Shown here in pieces: positions 38,021 through 50,468 of a stretch of DNA of 64,000 nt (position 1 is the first letter of the stretch; each line of letters starts with the position of its first letter). The position numbers and the translations under genes are program-made. Source of the stretch: Sisyra terminalis (taxonomy: Eukaryota > Arthropoda > Insecta > Neuroptera > Sisyridae). The DNA lies in NCBI GenBank assembly GCA_958496175.1, contig OY292275.1:21514001-21578000 (forward strand), read 5' to 3'. The notes beneath the pieces are model-generated. The model was not told the DNA's origin. It did no database searches and was given only the letters and a program-made list of their open reading frames with translations.

Positions 38021-39389
38021 GTGAGGGAATGGTTTCCATAGCCTATACCGTCATTTAATCGTGTTTGCTATTGTTTGATAGTGAGCAAAAAGTTATGGTC
38101 CTAACAATATTACAATACGTAAATATAATATTCTTCTGCTAAGTGTTATTTGTTGTTGCTTGCTTTCCAGCCCTGTTAAAAAGAAGTATTTGTATCTTTG
38201 CATTGTACTTCCAGCAATAATTTTCACTAAATCAATGTGAATGATGCCCTCATCTTTAAACAGGAAAAAACGGTGAATTGAAGGATTAAATAAGCAAATA
38301 AATAAAAAAGTCAAGTTCGACTACTTTAAAAGCTATTAACATATACATCGTTATTTACTCGTTTTAATTTTAAATGAGGGACTAACGGCGAGGGAATGAC
38401 GAAATGAAGTATATCTTAAAAATATTTGTATATAAACTTTTGTTATATTTGAATTTTTGGGTAAGCTTACCATCCCTGATAACCTACTTTACTGTGCAAT
38501 TATTATTAAGGTATAGTAAATACCTTTATTTTTCTTCAATGTGAGGGAATGACGACTGAAAATGTAATCTTAAATTAATTTTAATATTTTTGTTTTGGGG
38601 CAGATAATCTTACATGTGTAAGATGACTTAAATGTGTGAAATAATTGATATTATTGCCAACAATAAAAAATTAATGAGAACGTTCGTGAATGATTACAGA
38701 TGCGTACATATATCGACTGTTAGTAAAGGTGTGAGGGAATGATTTTCTTTTAAGGGATACATAAAAATATATTGGAAAACATATTCTTTACTTTCCATTC
38801 TAAACTCAAAAGATTTTTCAAAATCTATTGTGTTTTTACCAGTGGCGTAGCTCGGTAACCAAGGGCCCTGGGGCAAATTAAAAAATGGGGCCCTACTGCT
38901 ATGTAAACTGATTAGGTTTTATCAAATAAAAATATGAAATATACAAATACTTTAACATTGCTAAGCTACTTAAGCTCTTTTTTGTGCACTGCAGGGTAGG
39001 TAATAAAAATATTAAACAGTAACAACATAAATTACAATTAATACTTGGTGTAGGTTTGGCTAATAAAATGAAATAGCGAAGATTCAAGGGTTTATTATAT
39101 AAAGGTCGGGCCTACCAACTGACCAAATAATAATTATATTTACAATTTTTTCCTACCTTTAGTTTTCTCAAAAGTATCAATGACTTCGTTTAAATCCAGG
39201 CTTGATGAATTTCGAAAAGTTCAGTTCCATCGAGATTTCTGGTAAGGATTCGTGGGCCTCCTGCGCTTGAGGCCCCCGGGGCAGTGCCCCGCCTAGCCCC
39301 TAGGTTGCTACGCCACTGGTTTTTACTCAATTAGTCAAGTTTGCAAATAATATTTTGCTAATCTAAAGTTTGAGACATAGTAAGGGAAT
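38021..39389. repeat. Possible degenerate tandem array marked by gtgagggaat
   Basis: The 10-mer gtgagggaat or a one- or two-base variant occurs at 38021, about 38389, 38541, 38731 and 39380, usually followed by ga or gg. After removing the hAT insertion at 38840-39318 and one copy of its duplication, spacings are about 368, 152, 190 and 162 bases, consistent with units of roughly 150-190 bases with one mark lost. The rest of the units is only weakly alike. Confidence 0.45.
38840..39318. mobile_element. hAT-type nonautonomous transposon with perfect 8-bp duplication
   Basis: It starts cagtggcgtagc and ends gctacgccactg, a perfect 12-bp terminal inverted repeat. It is flanked by gtttttac at 38832-38839 and again at 39319-39326. 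The ends have G/C-rich subterminal tracts (gggccctggggc; ggggcagtgccccgcc). It is 479 bases long with no transposase, so it would need a hAT transposase in trans. The intact duplication suggests fairly recent insertion. Confidence 0.9.
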
Positions 39390-39795
39390 GATTTTCAATG
39401 TAGTATTTATTTATTATTTTTAAGAAATATTCATATGGCTCAAAAATTATAACTAATATTATTAGCCCAAGTAATGTTCTTTTCAACGGGAAAAAAAGTA
39501 TAGTTGGCTTGGATTTTTGTAAAAACGGAAAGGACAAATATTTCGGTATTTGATGAGAATTACCAATACTTTGGAAAATTAACTGCAATAGTGAAATTGT
39601 AAAAAAAAATCCTGTTTCACAGTTATATTAATTTCCTTAATACATATTACCTATTTATGTACTTATATTTGGCTCTTTAAAATATATATATATATATTGG
39701 GAAAAAATTCTCTTAATTTGAAAAGACTCACAACAATAAGATTCACTTGGGACTAGGGAAATTTAGACGTCTTTATATGTGGGTTTACTTTTGGG

Positions 39796-39990
39796 GCGTA
39801 CATGAATCTTATAAAACCGTACGAAATTCTAGCAGCTACCGAAAATAATGTCATTAAGGCTTTGATTTCATTAGCTTTCATACTGGTTAAAAATAAAGCT
39901 ATTACTCATAATCTATTTGTAATATGTGGCATTGGGTCGCTGCTAGACTTTCATATCTAAGATTGGTAGTTTTATAAGATTCGTGTACGC
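39796..39990. mobile_element. Inverted-repeat element, about 195 bases
   Basis: The left arm at 39796-39841 (gcgtacatgaatcttataaa ... tctagcagctacc) is inverted at 39944-39990 (gggtcgctgctaga ... ttttataagattcgtgtacgc) with small gaps. Probably a MITE; I could not fix a target duplication. Confidence 0.65.
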
Positions 39991-42900
39991 TCTGAGTGGA
40001 CCAATTTAATCCACAATTGGATCAATTTGATCCTTGAATTCGATCAAAGCATACAAAATTATCTAAATTTAAGTCTGATTCCACCCAAATATAGTTTAAC
40101 ATATGTAGGTAAACGAGAGCTGGTGGCGTTTCAGTCAGCGAACGATTGAAACTCGATGAAACCGTTCAAGATTGTATTCGTCCTACTCTTTTTTCACGTC
40201 TATGTTTATTTGGTTAAAACGAGTAAACGAGAATTCTTTCCGAATAAAATAAAAATCGAAAAAGAAACGTATAAGTAAGGAAGAGGTTTAAGAAGTTAGA
40301 AGTAGTTAAAAGATAGCTTTATTTCTATGAAAGATTTTTTTTTTTAAAGTGGATATGTATCGTTAAATTATATGTAGGCGTTAATGAATGATAAACATTA
40401 ACTTCTATGCAATCATTGTAGCTTTTATTTCACTTTTTAATTGGTTTTTCTTTATCTCTTAATCTTAAACTTAATTAGATATTGGAAAACTACTTGGGGT
40501 ACTTTAGCCATTTATTTGGTCACTTTTTTCCCCGCAATTATTGATTAAATTAGTATTTATGGGTTTTAAACCGAAAGTTGTTACGTTATTTTTGTGATTT
40601 ACATAGAACAACTTCAAGTTACTCAAAACAATCACGAAACTATTCAATATATTGTCTGCATATATTACCGAAACTCCAAGCATCACAAATTACATCATAT
40701 TGTTATAATTTGTTATAATGGATAATTTAACCAACACCGCTTAATTAATGCATATTTTGAAAATAACAGATATAATAATGTTATATTTTATTTGATTAGT
40801 GAATGATGAAATATGTTATTTATTTTCGTGAATTTATTTAGAAATTTATTTATTACTTAATACTATTCAAAATCTTACGTTTATTGTTCATTTATTTAAA
40901 AAAAATACACTATAAGCTACTACAATACACTATAATAACTATAAGCACTGAAATAGGTGTAAATACCATAGCTAAGAGACACTAAGCCTAAAAAATAGTT
41001 TTACATTTTTATATTAAACTTTAAATAATAATTTTACTAGGTATTACTAGGTATACACTTAATTTCCAATAAAATTGATCTTCAAAAACCCAATGTACAA
41101 TAAGTCAAATAAAGTACTAAAAAGTTTTTTTAAACTAAAAAGAAATTTCAGTTGTCTTTCGCAATGATATGTAAAAGCTATATTTTCATTTTCCAGAACG
41201 TAAAAGCACGTTTGTGCACATTTGTGTATATGTATATTTTCATAAAGACATGCGTCAATTTTTTTTTTATGACAAATTTCGGCTTTCTGAGAATCGCTAA
41301 CTGCTAATGGTGTCTAATTTTCGAACTATACACAATGTTGAACTATACACTATACTAATGTGGTTGTTGTAAATCCATTATAAATTTTGTTAACGAAGGA
41401 TGCATGTGCTATTTATTATTTATTTTATACATCTACCATTGCAGTTGATTCGATATTCAAACCTTAATCTAATATTACAAGCTACGTTCTATGAATTTTA
41501 TCAAACCGTAAATTGAACGAATTATGAAGGGAATGGTTCCATAAACCATTGACGTGAGCTTTTGAATTTACCCCAAAATAATATTGCATTACAAACAGTT
41601 AATAAGTAACTATGGGAGGCGATGGGATGTTAATGATGGAGAAATTCGATTTGCTTAGGTATGAAATGAGGGGATGAGAGAATTTTGGGACATAGTAGAA
41701 GTGCATTAAATTTCAAAAGCACGTACTCAATTTACAAATATGAGGGATAACAAGGAAATGACAGGAGTAATATTGAGATAAGAAATCAATGAAATAGGAA
41801 ATTTAATTTATGTGTTAAGTTTGAAGGCAACTTTTCCTTTAATCATTGATTTTTATTACGTATAAATTGTGAATGAGGTATATTCATTGACGTAGTCAAA
41901 TCTGTTATGAAGAGAGAAGACAAAAATTAGAAATGCGTTTGTATGGATGGACGAACATAAGAAGTAATACTTCTTTGCAAAAGTCGATTTTTTCAGGAAA
42001 TAAATTTTAAACGTTTTTGTTTTATAACTAGAGTTCCTAACAGAATATGCATCATTATAATGGGCGCGATGACAAATTTTTAAAAACTGTACTATAATTT
42101 TCAAAAGTATTTATTATTTTCGAAAAAAAAACATATTTTTTGTAAAATGACCGGTTTAATAAGAAAAAAAAATAGATTTTAGTTTTGAAATATAAAGTAA
42201 ACGTCAAAACGCTTGAAAGTGTCATGGCGTTGCTTGTGACGTCATGATTGTTCTTTCAGAGAATAAACAAATGATTTACTAAATGCTCATTGAATGATTT
42301 ATTTTTTGGCTGATACCAGAAGGTAGCTAACTACTTTTTATCTATCGACAATCGTAGTACCGAACTTCTCACTACGAGCGCTGGCGTCGTTTTATCTTCT
42401 GTTGATTAGGAAAACGAAACAATACGAAGTTTAAAAGTGGGAGCGACATAATAGCAATCGTTAGTTATTTTAGTTTGAATATATTCATCTTCTATCTCCG
42501 GCATTCACTTTAAACAATCATACGTCACTCGATTTTGATTTTCACTCACACGTATGGATTTACATTTTTTGTTTTTTGTCTTTTAAATATTTTACTTTTA
42601 TTTAAACTCAGTTATAAATTAAAAAAAATGGTCAAAACTTGAACGTGAATAGGTCATTTGTCGCTAGGAAACGGAAAACTAATTAACAAAATTTAAAATA
42701 ATATAATTGACTTTTGTTTTTAAAAAAAGGAATGTAATATATTATCTTGCATAGGCTAGATTCATATTTTATATATGAGAGTAGTTACCCGATTGGGCAT
42801 ATGCAAAGAGAACTAAGACTAATTGTCTTGTTATATCTAATTTCGATGTGATTTGGCATAAAATAAAGTAAGAAATTTATAGATTAAATTATAGATATTA

Positions 42901-45900
42901 CTTCGGTGTAGAAAAATCAGTCAAATTTTAAGTTTCCGATGACTAATAAAAGTACTAATCATTTCCGGGATATGCCTAATAACTTCGTACTTTGACGGTA
43001 ACATATTAACATTACTTAATTTTCGAAGTTCTTCGCATAACCGTTTCATAATTTGTTACAACTAGCCTAGGTACACTTTTAGCTTTGCTTGATTAGTATG
43101 TAAGCTTTTCTTATACACATATAACTTATAGGGGAAAGGAAGCAGTTATCTACTTATTTTTCTTGTACTAAGACTATGGCAAAGGTTATGTTCTAAGAAA
43201 ATACGGGGTTTAAGAATATTGAGATTAAGATTGTAAAAAATTAGTAAAACGACAATGGATATCGTAAAATGTTTTTTAATTTTTATTAAACTATAATTAT
43301 TAGTAACAGTTTTTCCACACATGGATATACTTTGGATACACTTACATTGTCATTAAAAGCAAAAGAAAATTTCCTAATGGGGATAATATCACAAAGTCAT
43401 TTGATGAGACGTATAATGCGATTTTGCACCATACAAGTTTCTTTTAGGAAAACGATAAGTTCTACTTTTCGTTCAGCTACATATACGTGTGTCGTAAATG
43501 GTGTACGAGAAGCCATTTACCAAAATGAGGAGGAAAATTATTAGCAGCTTGGCCATATTATGTTCAAATTTAACGCAAACAACATTATCAACGAATTGTT
43601 TGCCTTATTTCATTGTTGCCTCTTTGCTTTTGGTAAAAATTTCAGACCGCATGTGATGCGTATAATACCAGATATTTTTCCAGAGGAAGATAAAGGAAAA
43701 CCCTCTTTTACAAAATGTCGCTGTTACCACATGATGACGGTGTTGATGGGGTAAGAACTTTTTATTTGACAAACAAAAGGCTTTTTGTACAAACGACCGT
43801 TACAACGGCGATGAAGTAATGAGGAAAAAAGAACAGGGAGTTGGTAGGTGTTTGAAAAAAGAACAACAGAAGCTTGTAAATAGTCTTTGGTGAATTTCTT
43901 TTCTTTCTCTATTTGTTTAATTTAATTAATTGGTCCGAGGCTTATTTTCGTACACCTAAATACTTTGTTTGGGCACACTAAATTAGGGTGCAAATTATTC
44001 GATTTATTCAATTTAGGAGATTAGGAAGATTTAATTATTACATTTGATTAATTCCACAACATTTCAAACAGAAATAAGATTTTTCAACTTGCAACTAAGT
44101 ATTAACAATTAAATTTGCTGATAGATTAAACTTTGGATGAGTCTTAGCGGAATTACTAAAATGGGATTGAAAAGGAAGTGAAGCATGATTAGAAATTGAA
44201 GGATGATGGTTTGACGGTGAGCTTTCTCGAATTTTTCGAAGTGAATCTTATAAGAACCGCCATGCGAACGAAAAACTAATCTAATTTCGTTTTATTCGCT
44301 TGAAGAGAAGATTTATAGTTAATGCTAATTTAAAGAGACGCCGCCATTTTTATTTCGAACAAACATAGTCGAACAGTTACGAAATAAAAGAACGGGAATG
44401 GAACCATTTTCAAGTTGATGTTGGCAAAGAGAGCGTAAGAATTACAAATTGAGAGAAATAAATATTAACCTCCCCCAAAAAGCTTTCATCTTTCCTTTTC
44501 TGTCGTGTCTCCTACTGAATCGACATAAATACTGCCATCACATTTTTAATGGCTCAACCATAGAATAAATGATAAAAAAGGTAATATATAAATCCTAGAA
44601 TTCTTGAAATTAATTTGCAAACTTATAGTTAGAGAAAATATTTTCTTATGAAGATATTTATACCTTTATACTTTGATGGCATGTAAGATAATTAATTACC
44701 ATTAGTTTTAAATAAAGTTTTTAAGAAATTAAAGCATCATATTTATTTTTAAGCTGTATTTCAAAAATTACGCTAAAACTTCCAAAAAGCTTCAAACTTC
44801 ATGAAAGCACATTTGAAATTAAATCTTGAAAAATCGTATTATATAAAACGCACACCCCTTCTGTTTTTTCTATTGTGTTGGTCTGAAAATCTTTCATTTC
44901 AGTTTCGTAAGGGAATTAAAGGGATTAAATTGAGAAGCTTAAAATCAAGCTTAGATTTAGACGTGAACTAATGACATTACTTGCAGATTCTTTTGATTGA
45001 AAACTTGTTTTCCAAAGATGATGCTACAACTTGTTACATATTTCATATGAGTTTTTAGTTCTTTTTATTCATTTACAAACTTTGCTTAAACAGAAGTAAT
45101 CTTGTAATCATATAAGCAAATAGTTAAATGCTTACATCCAAAACTTGAATATTTGTACAAGAAAAGCATTCAAAACCAATGGAAAATTGGATGTCAAGTT
45201 TTCAAAGGAAAGGATGGACATTTTGAAGTACTGTGAGTTAGGAAAAATGGTTCCTCAGTATTGGTTTGTGAATCTATTGCCCCTATATATCCTTGGTTTA
45301 TTCTACGACAACGGTAGGCTAAGTAAATTATTCGAAAAACGCTTTGTTCGAAACTTGGCATTATTGTAATGCTTTTCTCACTTTAGCTAGGGTTCGTAAA
45401 GGGTTTATGAAACAAAAAGACTATCTATAATTAAATTATTTATTTACAATAAAATTATTTCGTAGAACTAGAGAATTTCAAACTATAGAGAGAGAGATTG
45501 AGACTTTTTTTTTCTCTCCCTTATTTATTTTCACTCCGACATTCCTTATTTATATGGTTACTTAACGGACCGGTATCGAACCATTAAGATTGTATAACTA
45601 GAGTCACTAGAATGAACGTGCCCTATAAGCCTCATGTTAAATTTAATTTGTCATTTCCTCTCAATTTGCCAAATGGTCGTACCACTTCCACCACATATTT
45701 GTTCAAAATATACATTTTTCTCTCTATGGCGGCATATATAGCAGAGGAAATTAGTTCTAACGACGGCCACGAGAGAGCGTATATTTAAAAAAGAGGCAAG
45801 AAAATTTTATATTATATATTTACTATAAACATATCTTAAATTATATTGCATATTTATGGCAGACTTATCACCGGGTTCACTCTAGTCATACAATTTCGGT

Positions 45901-46456
45901 GAACCGATATCAAACATCTTACAGTATTAAATAACCCAAAAATTTGGAAAACAATAACCAAAAGTTTAATGTAAATGTTTGTAGCTATTGAAATAGTTAC
46001 TTCTTCCGATTTTCGAAGAATTTACGTAGAACCTTCGGCGCTATAATAAACCAAATATAATTGAATGTAGGGGCAATAAAATGAATGCCATCGATCGCCT
46101 ACTATCTTACTTTTTTTTAAAATCAGCGCTCTTTTGTGGCCGTCGTTAAAACTACTCTACTCTGCTTCATATGCTGCCTTAGATAGGAGAGAAAATATTT
46201 TGTTCAAATAAACTATAGAAGAGGTATCAAAATTCGGCAAATTGAGAAAATACAACAATTTTAAATTAACACTGGGCATCTGGAGTGCGTTCACTCTAAT
46301 CATACATCTCAGTGGTTTGAATACAAAAGAATATATCTGCAGACTTACTATTTTTTCTTATAATTGTAAGGCTTTTTATATTTGTTTTAGTATATTGTAA
46401 TAATTACACTGAAACACTTAAAGGTAAACAGTAGAAGTAAATGCTTAAATTCATTC
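39991..46456. other. 6.5-kb non-coding stretch
   Basis: No supported exon, RNA gene or complete transposon. TGACGTCA occurs at 42237-42244. There is a GA/CT-rich inverted pair at 45490-45525 (gagagagaga ... tttctctccc). Open frames at 43332-43754 and 45145-45369 have no splice context or family resemblance. Confidence 0.4.
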
Positions 46457-47051
46457 GAAGCTTTCTCGGAAAATCTTTTTTTCAAGAACTAAATTTAATT
46501 TTGAAAACTTCACAACTCCAACAATGTATTAATAAACATAAATATAATTACGCTGTATCTTGAATATTATATTTTGATTTTTTAAACAATTAATATAGAT
46601 TTTAATAGCAAAAGCAACTCTAATAACAGAACTTCAATAAGTTTAAGTACTTATTTGAATTGATTATTTTCATAGGGTTTTGGACTAAAAAATAAATTAA
46701 AATTTTCTTCTTAATGATTTATATTTGATTTTTGTACAACGTTTCGTCGCCTTTCGGGACTTTATCAAGTACTCAATCATATATCATTAAAAATCATTAA
46801 GAAAAAAAAATTTCCTTTTTAGCCCAAAACCCTATAATAATTATCAATTCAAATGCTTCAAGTTATTGAAGTTCAGTTATTAGAGTTGCTTTTGCAATTA
46901 AAATCTATGTTAATTGTTAAAAAAATCGAAATTATAATATTCAAGATACAGCGTAATTACGTCTATGTTTATTAATACATTGTTGGAGTTGCGAACTTTT
47001 CAAAATTAAATTAAGTTCGTGAAAGAAAAATGTATTTTCCGAGATAGCTTT
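46457..47051. mobile_element. 0.6-kb foldback element
   Basis: Two arms of about 235 bases, 46457-46692 and 46822-47051, are reverse complements with roughly 90% identity by eye (landmarks aactccaacaatgtattaat, ttacgctgtatcttgaatat, agggttttgg). The centre, about 130 bases, carries on the minus strand a hammerhead-like motif and is itself partly palindromic (ttcttaatgattt ... aaatcattaagaa). No coding capacity. It could be two inverted copies of one retroelement or a true foldback transposon. Confidence 0.8.
46732..46773 (-). ncRNA. Hammerhead-ribozyme-like motif, degenerate core
   Basis: The minus strand reads gagtacttgataaagtcccg then aaaggcgacgaaacgttgtac. It shows a 4-bp stem I (GTAC/GTAC), a ttgataa box where a hammerhead has CUGAUGA, a stem II with GTC/GAC and CC/GG around a GAAA loop, then GAAAC. 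The essential core guanine (G8) is an A here, so cleavage activity is doubtful. The motif is shared with 63297-63395. Confidence 0.35.
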
Positions 47052-48515
47052 TATAAAGGACCGAAAAAAAATGTATCGTCAGAAAAACGAAAAATGTACG
47101 CTTTATTATTTGCTCCATAAGCACATTCTAAATTGTTAGTTTTATTGTCAATTTTTCCCTTATTTACCTCCTGTTACTTTATAAACTGTTCTATGTAAAC
47201 TATATAAATCTTTCAACTTATACAAATTGTTTGGCGTGAAAATACCACATATTTATTCTTTTCTCTTTCATTCCATTTTTTATTGTTTTATTTGCTCCGG
47301 TTTTATTGTATTTCATTTTTTTAACTCAATATGAAGAAATAGAATTCACATATTGTATTTTCCTACCTATTTTCTTACCCTAAAATGTTACTTGATGACT
47401 CAAAATTGCATTTATTTTTGATTATATCCAATGAATAAAAGGACTGTAATATAATATAGGAATTACTGAAACGCTGACGACAATTGCAAGTAAATATTAT
47501 GTTTCGAGAGTAGTTCCAAGGGTGGTATATCTGTATTTGTGTTTCCCTTTATTGTCGGGGTTTGCTTCCTCCTTTTATCCTAGCATCATTTCCATTCCTT
47601 GATTTTTTCCACTTGTTTAGATAAGTAAAGGGCGAGATGATGTCGTCAATTGTCGTTGTCGGCGTCGACGTCGGAGTCTCGTTGATTCGACTATTACTCA
47701 TTTGAAATGTATCAGTTTGTCTGTGTTTCCCATCGCAACCCACTTTCAAGGGTTGCATTTTCTCGCTTCCTTATTACGGCAGTTTTATTTATTTTCGCTT
47801 TCTGTGAGCTATTGCTGTTTTATTGCACCCGCATGATAAGAGCTTTTCTATTTTTCGTTTGTATTCCTGAAGTTTGTAAATGTCTTTGTGTTTACATTTT
47901 TCTTTTCGCGAAAGAAAGAAAATACACATTTTATACGAACACAAGTAATATGAACAACAGCTGAATATATACCATAGACCCGCGAATGTAGAACCGTTTT
48001 ACAAGGAATGTATTACCAGTATTCTTAAATTAAATATAAATATTTCAAGTTTCTTTTAGTGTCGTTAACTTTCCTACGTTTTATGTTTAAATGTATGGAG
48101 TTTGAACTTAAGATAACACTAAATAAACTTGATTAAGTAATTTCCATTGAATTCTCAAGAAATTAGGAGTATAATGTCATAGCAGATGTTCTTTAAGTAC
48201 CATTGAATAAAACAGTTGTAAAGTTTTAAATGTAATGACTTCATCAATCTATCTATTAGGCTTGTTATTATAGATATAAACATCAAATGCTTCGAAAACA
48301 CTTCAACACTAATTAAAATTGGTTTAATGGTTGATAAAGGTAATTAAAAGTGCAGTTTAATCAATTGATTGAAAAGGGGTTAGTTGTTTACTATACGGTT
48401 AATGATTTTTGTAGCTTCATGTTAGAGTGCTTCTTTTTTGGTCAATCAAGAACTTATTTGAACCCAGTTTAAAAATAACTTGAAATAAAATTTCAAAAAA
48501 ATCTAGTGCAGTAGT
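47052..48515. other. Non-coding stretch
   Basis: Contains a short GTC/GTCG-rich simple repeat at about 47641-47682 (tgtcgttgtcggcgtcgacg). Open frames at 47549-47964 look like by-products of it. No gene is supported. Confidence 0.4.
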
Positions 48516-48790
48516 TCTTAAGCTTATTGGAGGTACTAACTTCTACCAGTTTCATATGCTCATTCACTGAACCGATACTTGAATAAATAATTTTTTTTTT
48601 TTTTTTTTCAAAATCAAACCATATGTGAATATTTATATATGGACGCATGAAATGAACCAAACTATTAAAACCAATTATTCTCACACAGTCAGTCTCACAG
48701 GTTCGACGGATATCACCGTCGAACCTGTGAGACTGACTAACCGAATTTCTGGGGATCGATTGAATCCAGGTTTAGAACCGCTAATATAAT
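48516..48790. repeat. Dispersed repeat, copy 2, with poly(T) tract and hairpin
   Basis: Matches the repeat at 3636-3850 over its left part. A T-run of about 18 lies at 48592-48609. The right part contains the perfect 23-bp inverted repeat at 48687-48738. Confidence 0.55.
48687..48738. repeat. Perfect 23-bp inverted repeat, 6-base loop
   Basis: Arms 48687-48709 and 48716-48738 are exact reverse complements (agtcagtctcacaggttcga ... paired with tcgaacctgtgagactgact); the loop is atatca. It could extrude as a cruciform or form an RNA hairpin. Confidence 0.9.
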
Positions 48791-50214
48791 GCATGAACTA
48801 GTTGTTCATATTTTACATCAAATTTATAAAAAAGGAATTTTAGCAATAGGTTTTAGATACGACACTCAATTTTATAAGTATATCGTTTTTTTTAGTTTTA
48901 TGAAAATTTGAAAAAAAATTGAGTTATTTCAATTTTTAGAAACTTCATATGAAGTGAAGAAAAACATTGATTTCAATTTTCTTAGAATAACGAAAAAAGA
49001 AACAAATTTTGAAAAGAATCATTTTACATATGAATTTATAAACGCATAGTGGCACGGATAACGTATGTACGTTATCGGGAAAAATAAAGGTACGACAGAT
49101 TTATAATGGAAATTTAATTTGATAAAATTTTTTGCGATGAGGTCGAACAAATTCTAATAGTATCAAAATAAGAGATATTCGGTTTATTCGACTGTTATTT
49201 AATTTAAATAATAATTCCACCCATCTTAAATGCTGCCCTTGGTATTAAATAACAAGATGGTAATCAAGAAAAAAGATTTTATTTTAAAGAATAATTTTTA
49301 TTAATTTAATATAACAAAATTTCTGAATTTATATTAAATTTAAATATAGTTTTTAACTTTTAACACAATTTTTCAAGGATTAATATAATTCACAGCTTCT
49401 TTCCAACTACCACTTATCAAATCATTTTTTTTTCGCAGCTTTGGTCGGCGCGAAAACGTTGATATTATATCATCGTTATCGATTTCTTGCACTAATTGTG
49501 GTTCAATAGATAATAACGCCAGTACATTTAGTCTATTTTGGCTTTTTCTTGCACGTTACTAACTTTTCACCCTTTTCAGGGTGGAAAAACATCTTTCCAT
49601 TGAATAATTTGTTTGTTTGAGCTAAAAGAAATGTCAACATCAGGGTGCATATCTCAAAAATGACAATGATTGCAATTAGGGATGTGAAAATAAGAAGAAA
49701 AAATATTATTAATAAAATTCGATTTTCATTAGAGAAAATAATCGGAACTGGAAAAATCAGTTGTTTCCTATTATTTGAAAGAACACCTGCTTTTTGTGCT
49801 TCTGTATAAGTTACAGTAAGTGTGATGAATTGAAAATTGTAAATTATTATCTATCATTATTAACAATTGCCAAAAGTCTTGGAAAAAGTAAATACCAAAT
49901 TTCAGCACTCCAGTACTATTTACCACTCTGGAATCATATCTGAACTCGGGAGGGTTGCGGACTTAAAAATTGAGTGAATTATTATAAATAATCGATTTTT
50001 TCTATAATCGATTATATTTTCACATCTCAAAATGCAATGTATTCCATATAATTTGTGTGGAACGGATATCTTCAGTAGTTTATTATGAATCTTTAAGTAG
50101 ATAAAATGAGTGAATATATTCATTGACTGAGGTCTCTTCTCAATCGTCAGCATACTAAATTGTTTTAGAGTAGTAGCGGTGATTGAAAATTTTCATTCAA
50201 CGGTAGTTGGGTAG
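48791..50214. other. Non-coding stretch
   Basis: AT-rich; no exon or full repeat recognised. A direct-plus-inverted pair around 49990-50011 (cgattttttctataatcg) is the only local structure noted. Confidence 0.4.
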
Positions 50215-50468
50215 TACGACGTATTTTGATTACCACTGTTCGTATAGGTTTTGACAAAAATGGATCGAATTACGAACTTTTACGTTTTCAAAAAACATTA
50301 CGAATATGGGGATCTTCACTATGTTTTGAATGTTCCCTAAGTAGCTGTCCTTTAATTGTTAGTGATTTAGCAATTTAAAAATGTGATATGAATTGTCAGT
50401 ACATTTTTCGCTTTTAAAATTTTTCGAAACTTTTGCCACCCCTAAAAGCATGCCTAAATCCGTCACTG
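50215..50468 (-). mobile_element. hAT-like dispersed repeat, copy 2
   Basis: On the minus strand it starts cagtgacggatttaggcatg, then ggggtggcaaaagtttcg, and continues with blocks shared with 13305-13695 (gatccatttttgtcaaaacc, cacatttttaaattgctaaa). No target duplication can be fixed because the other end is missing. Confidence 0.65.

Noticed and set aside
43332..43754. Two consecutive plus-strand open frames
   Set aside because: Different frames, no splice sites that join them convincingly, no recognisable family.
47549..47964. Open frames on both strands near a GTCG-rich tract
   Set aside because: Created by a simple repeat; composition is not protein-like.
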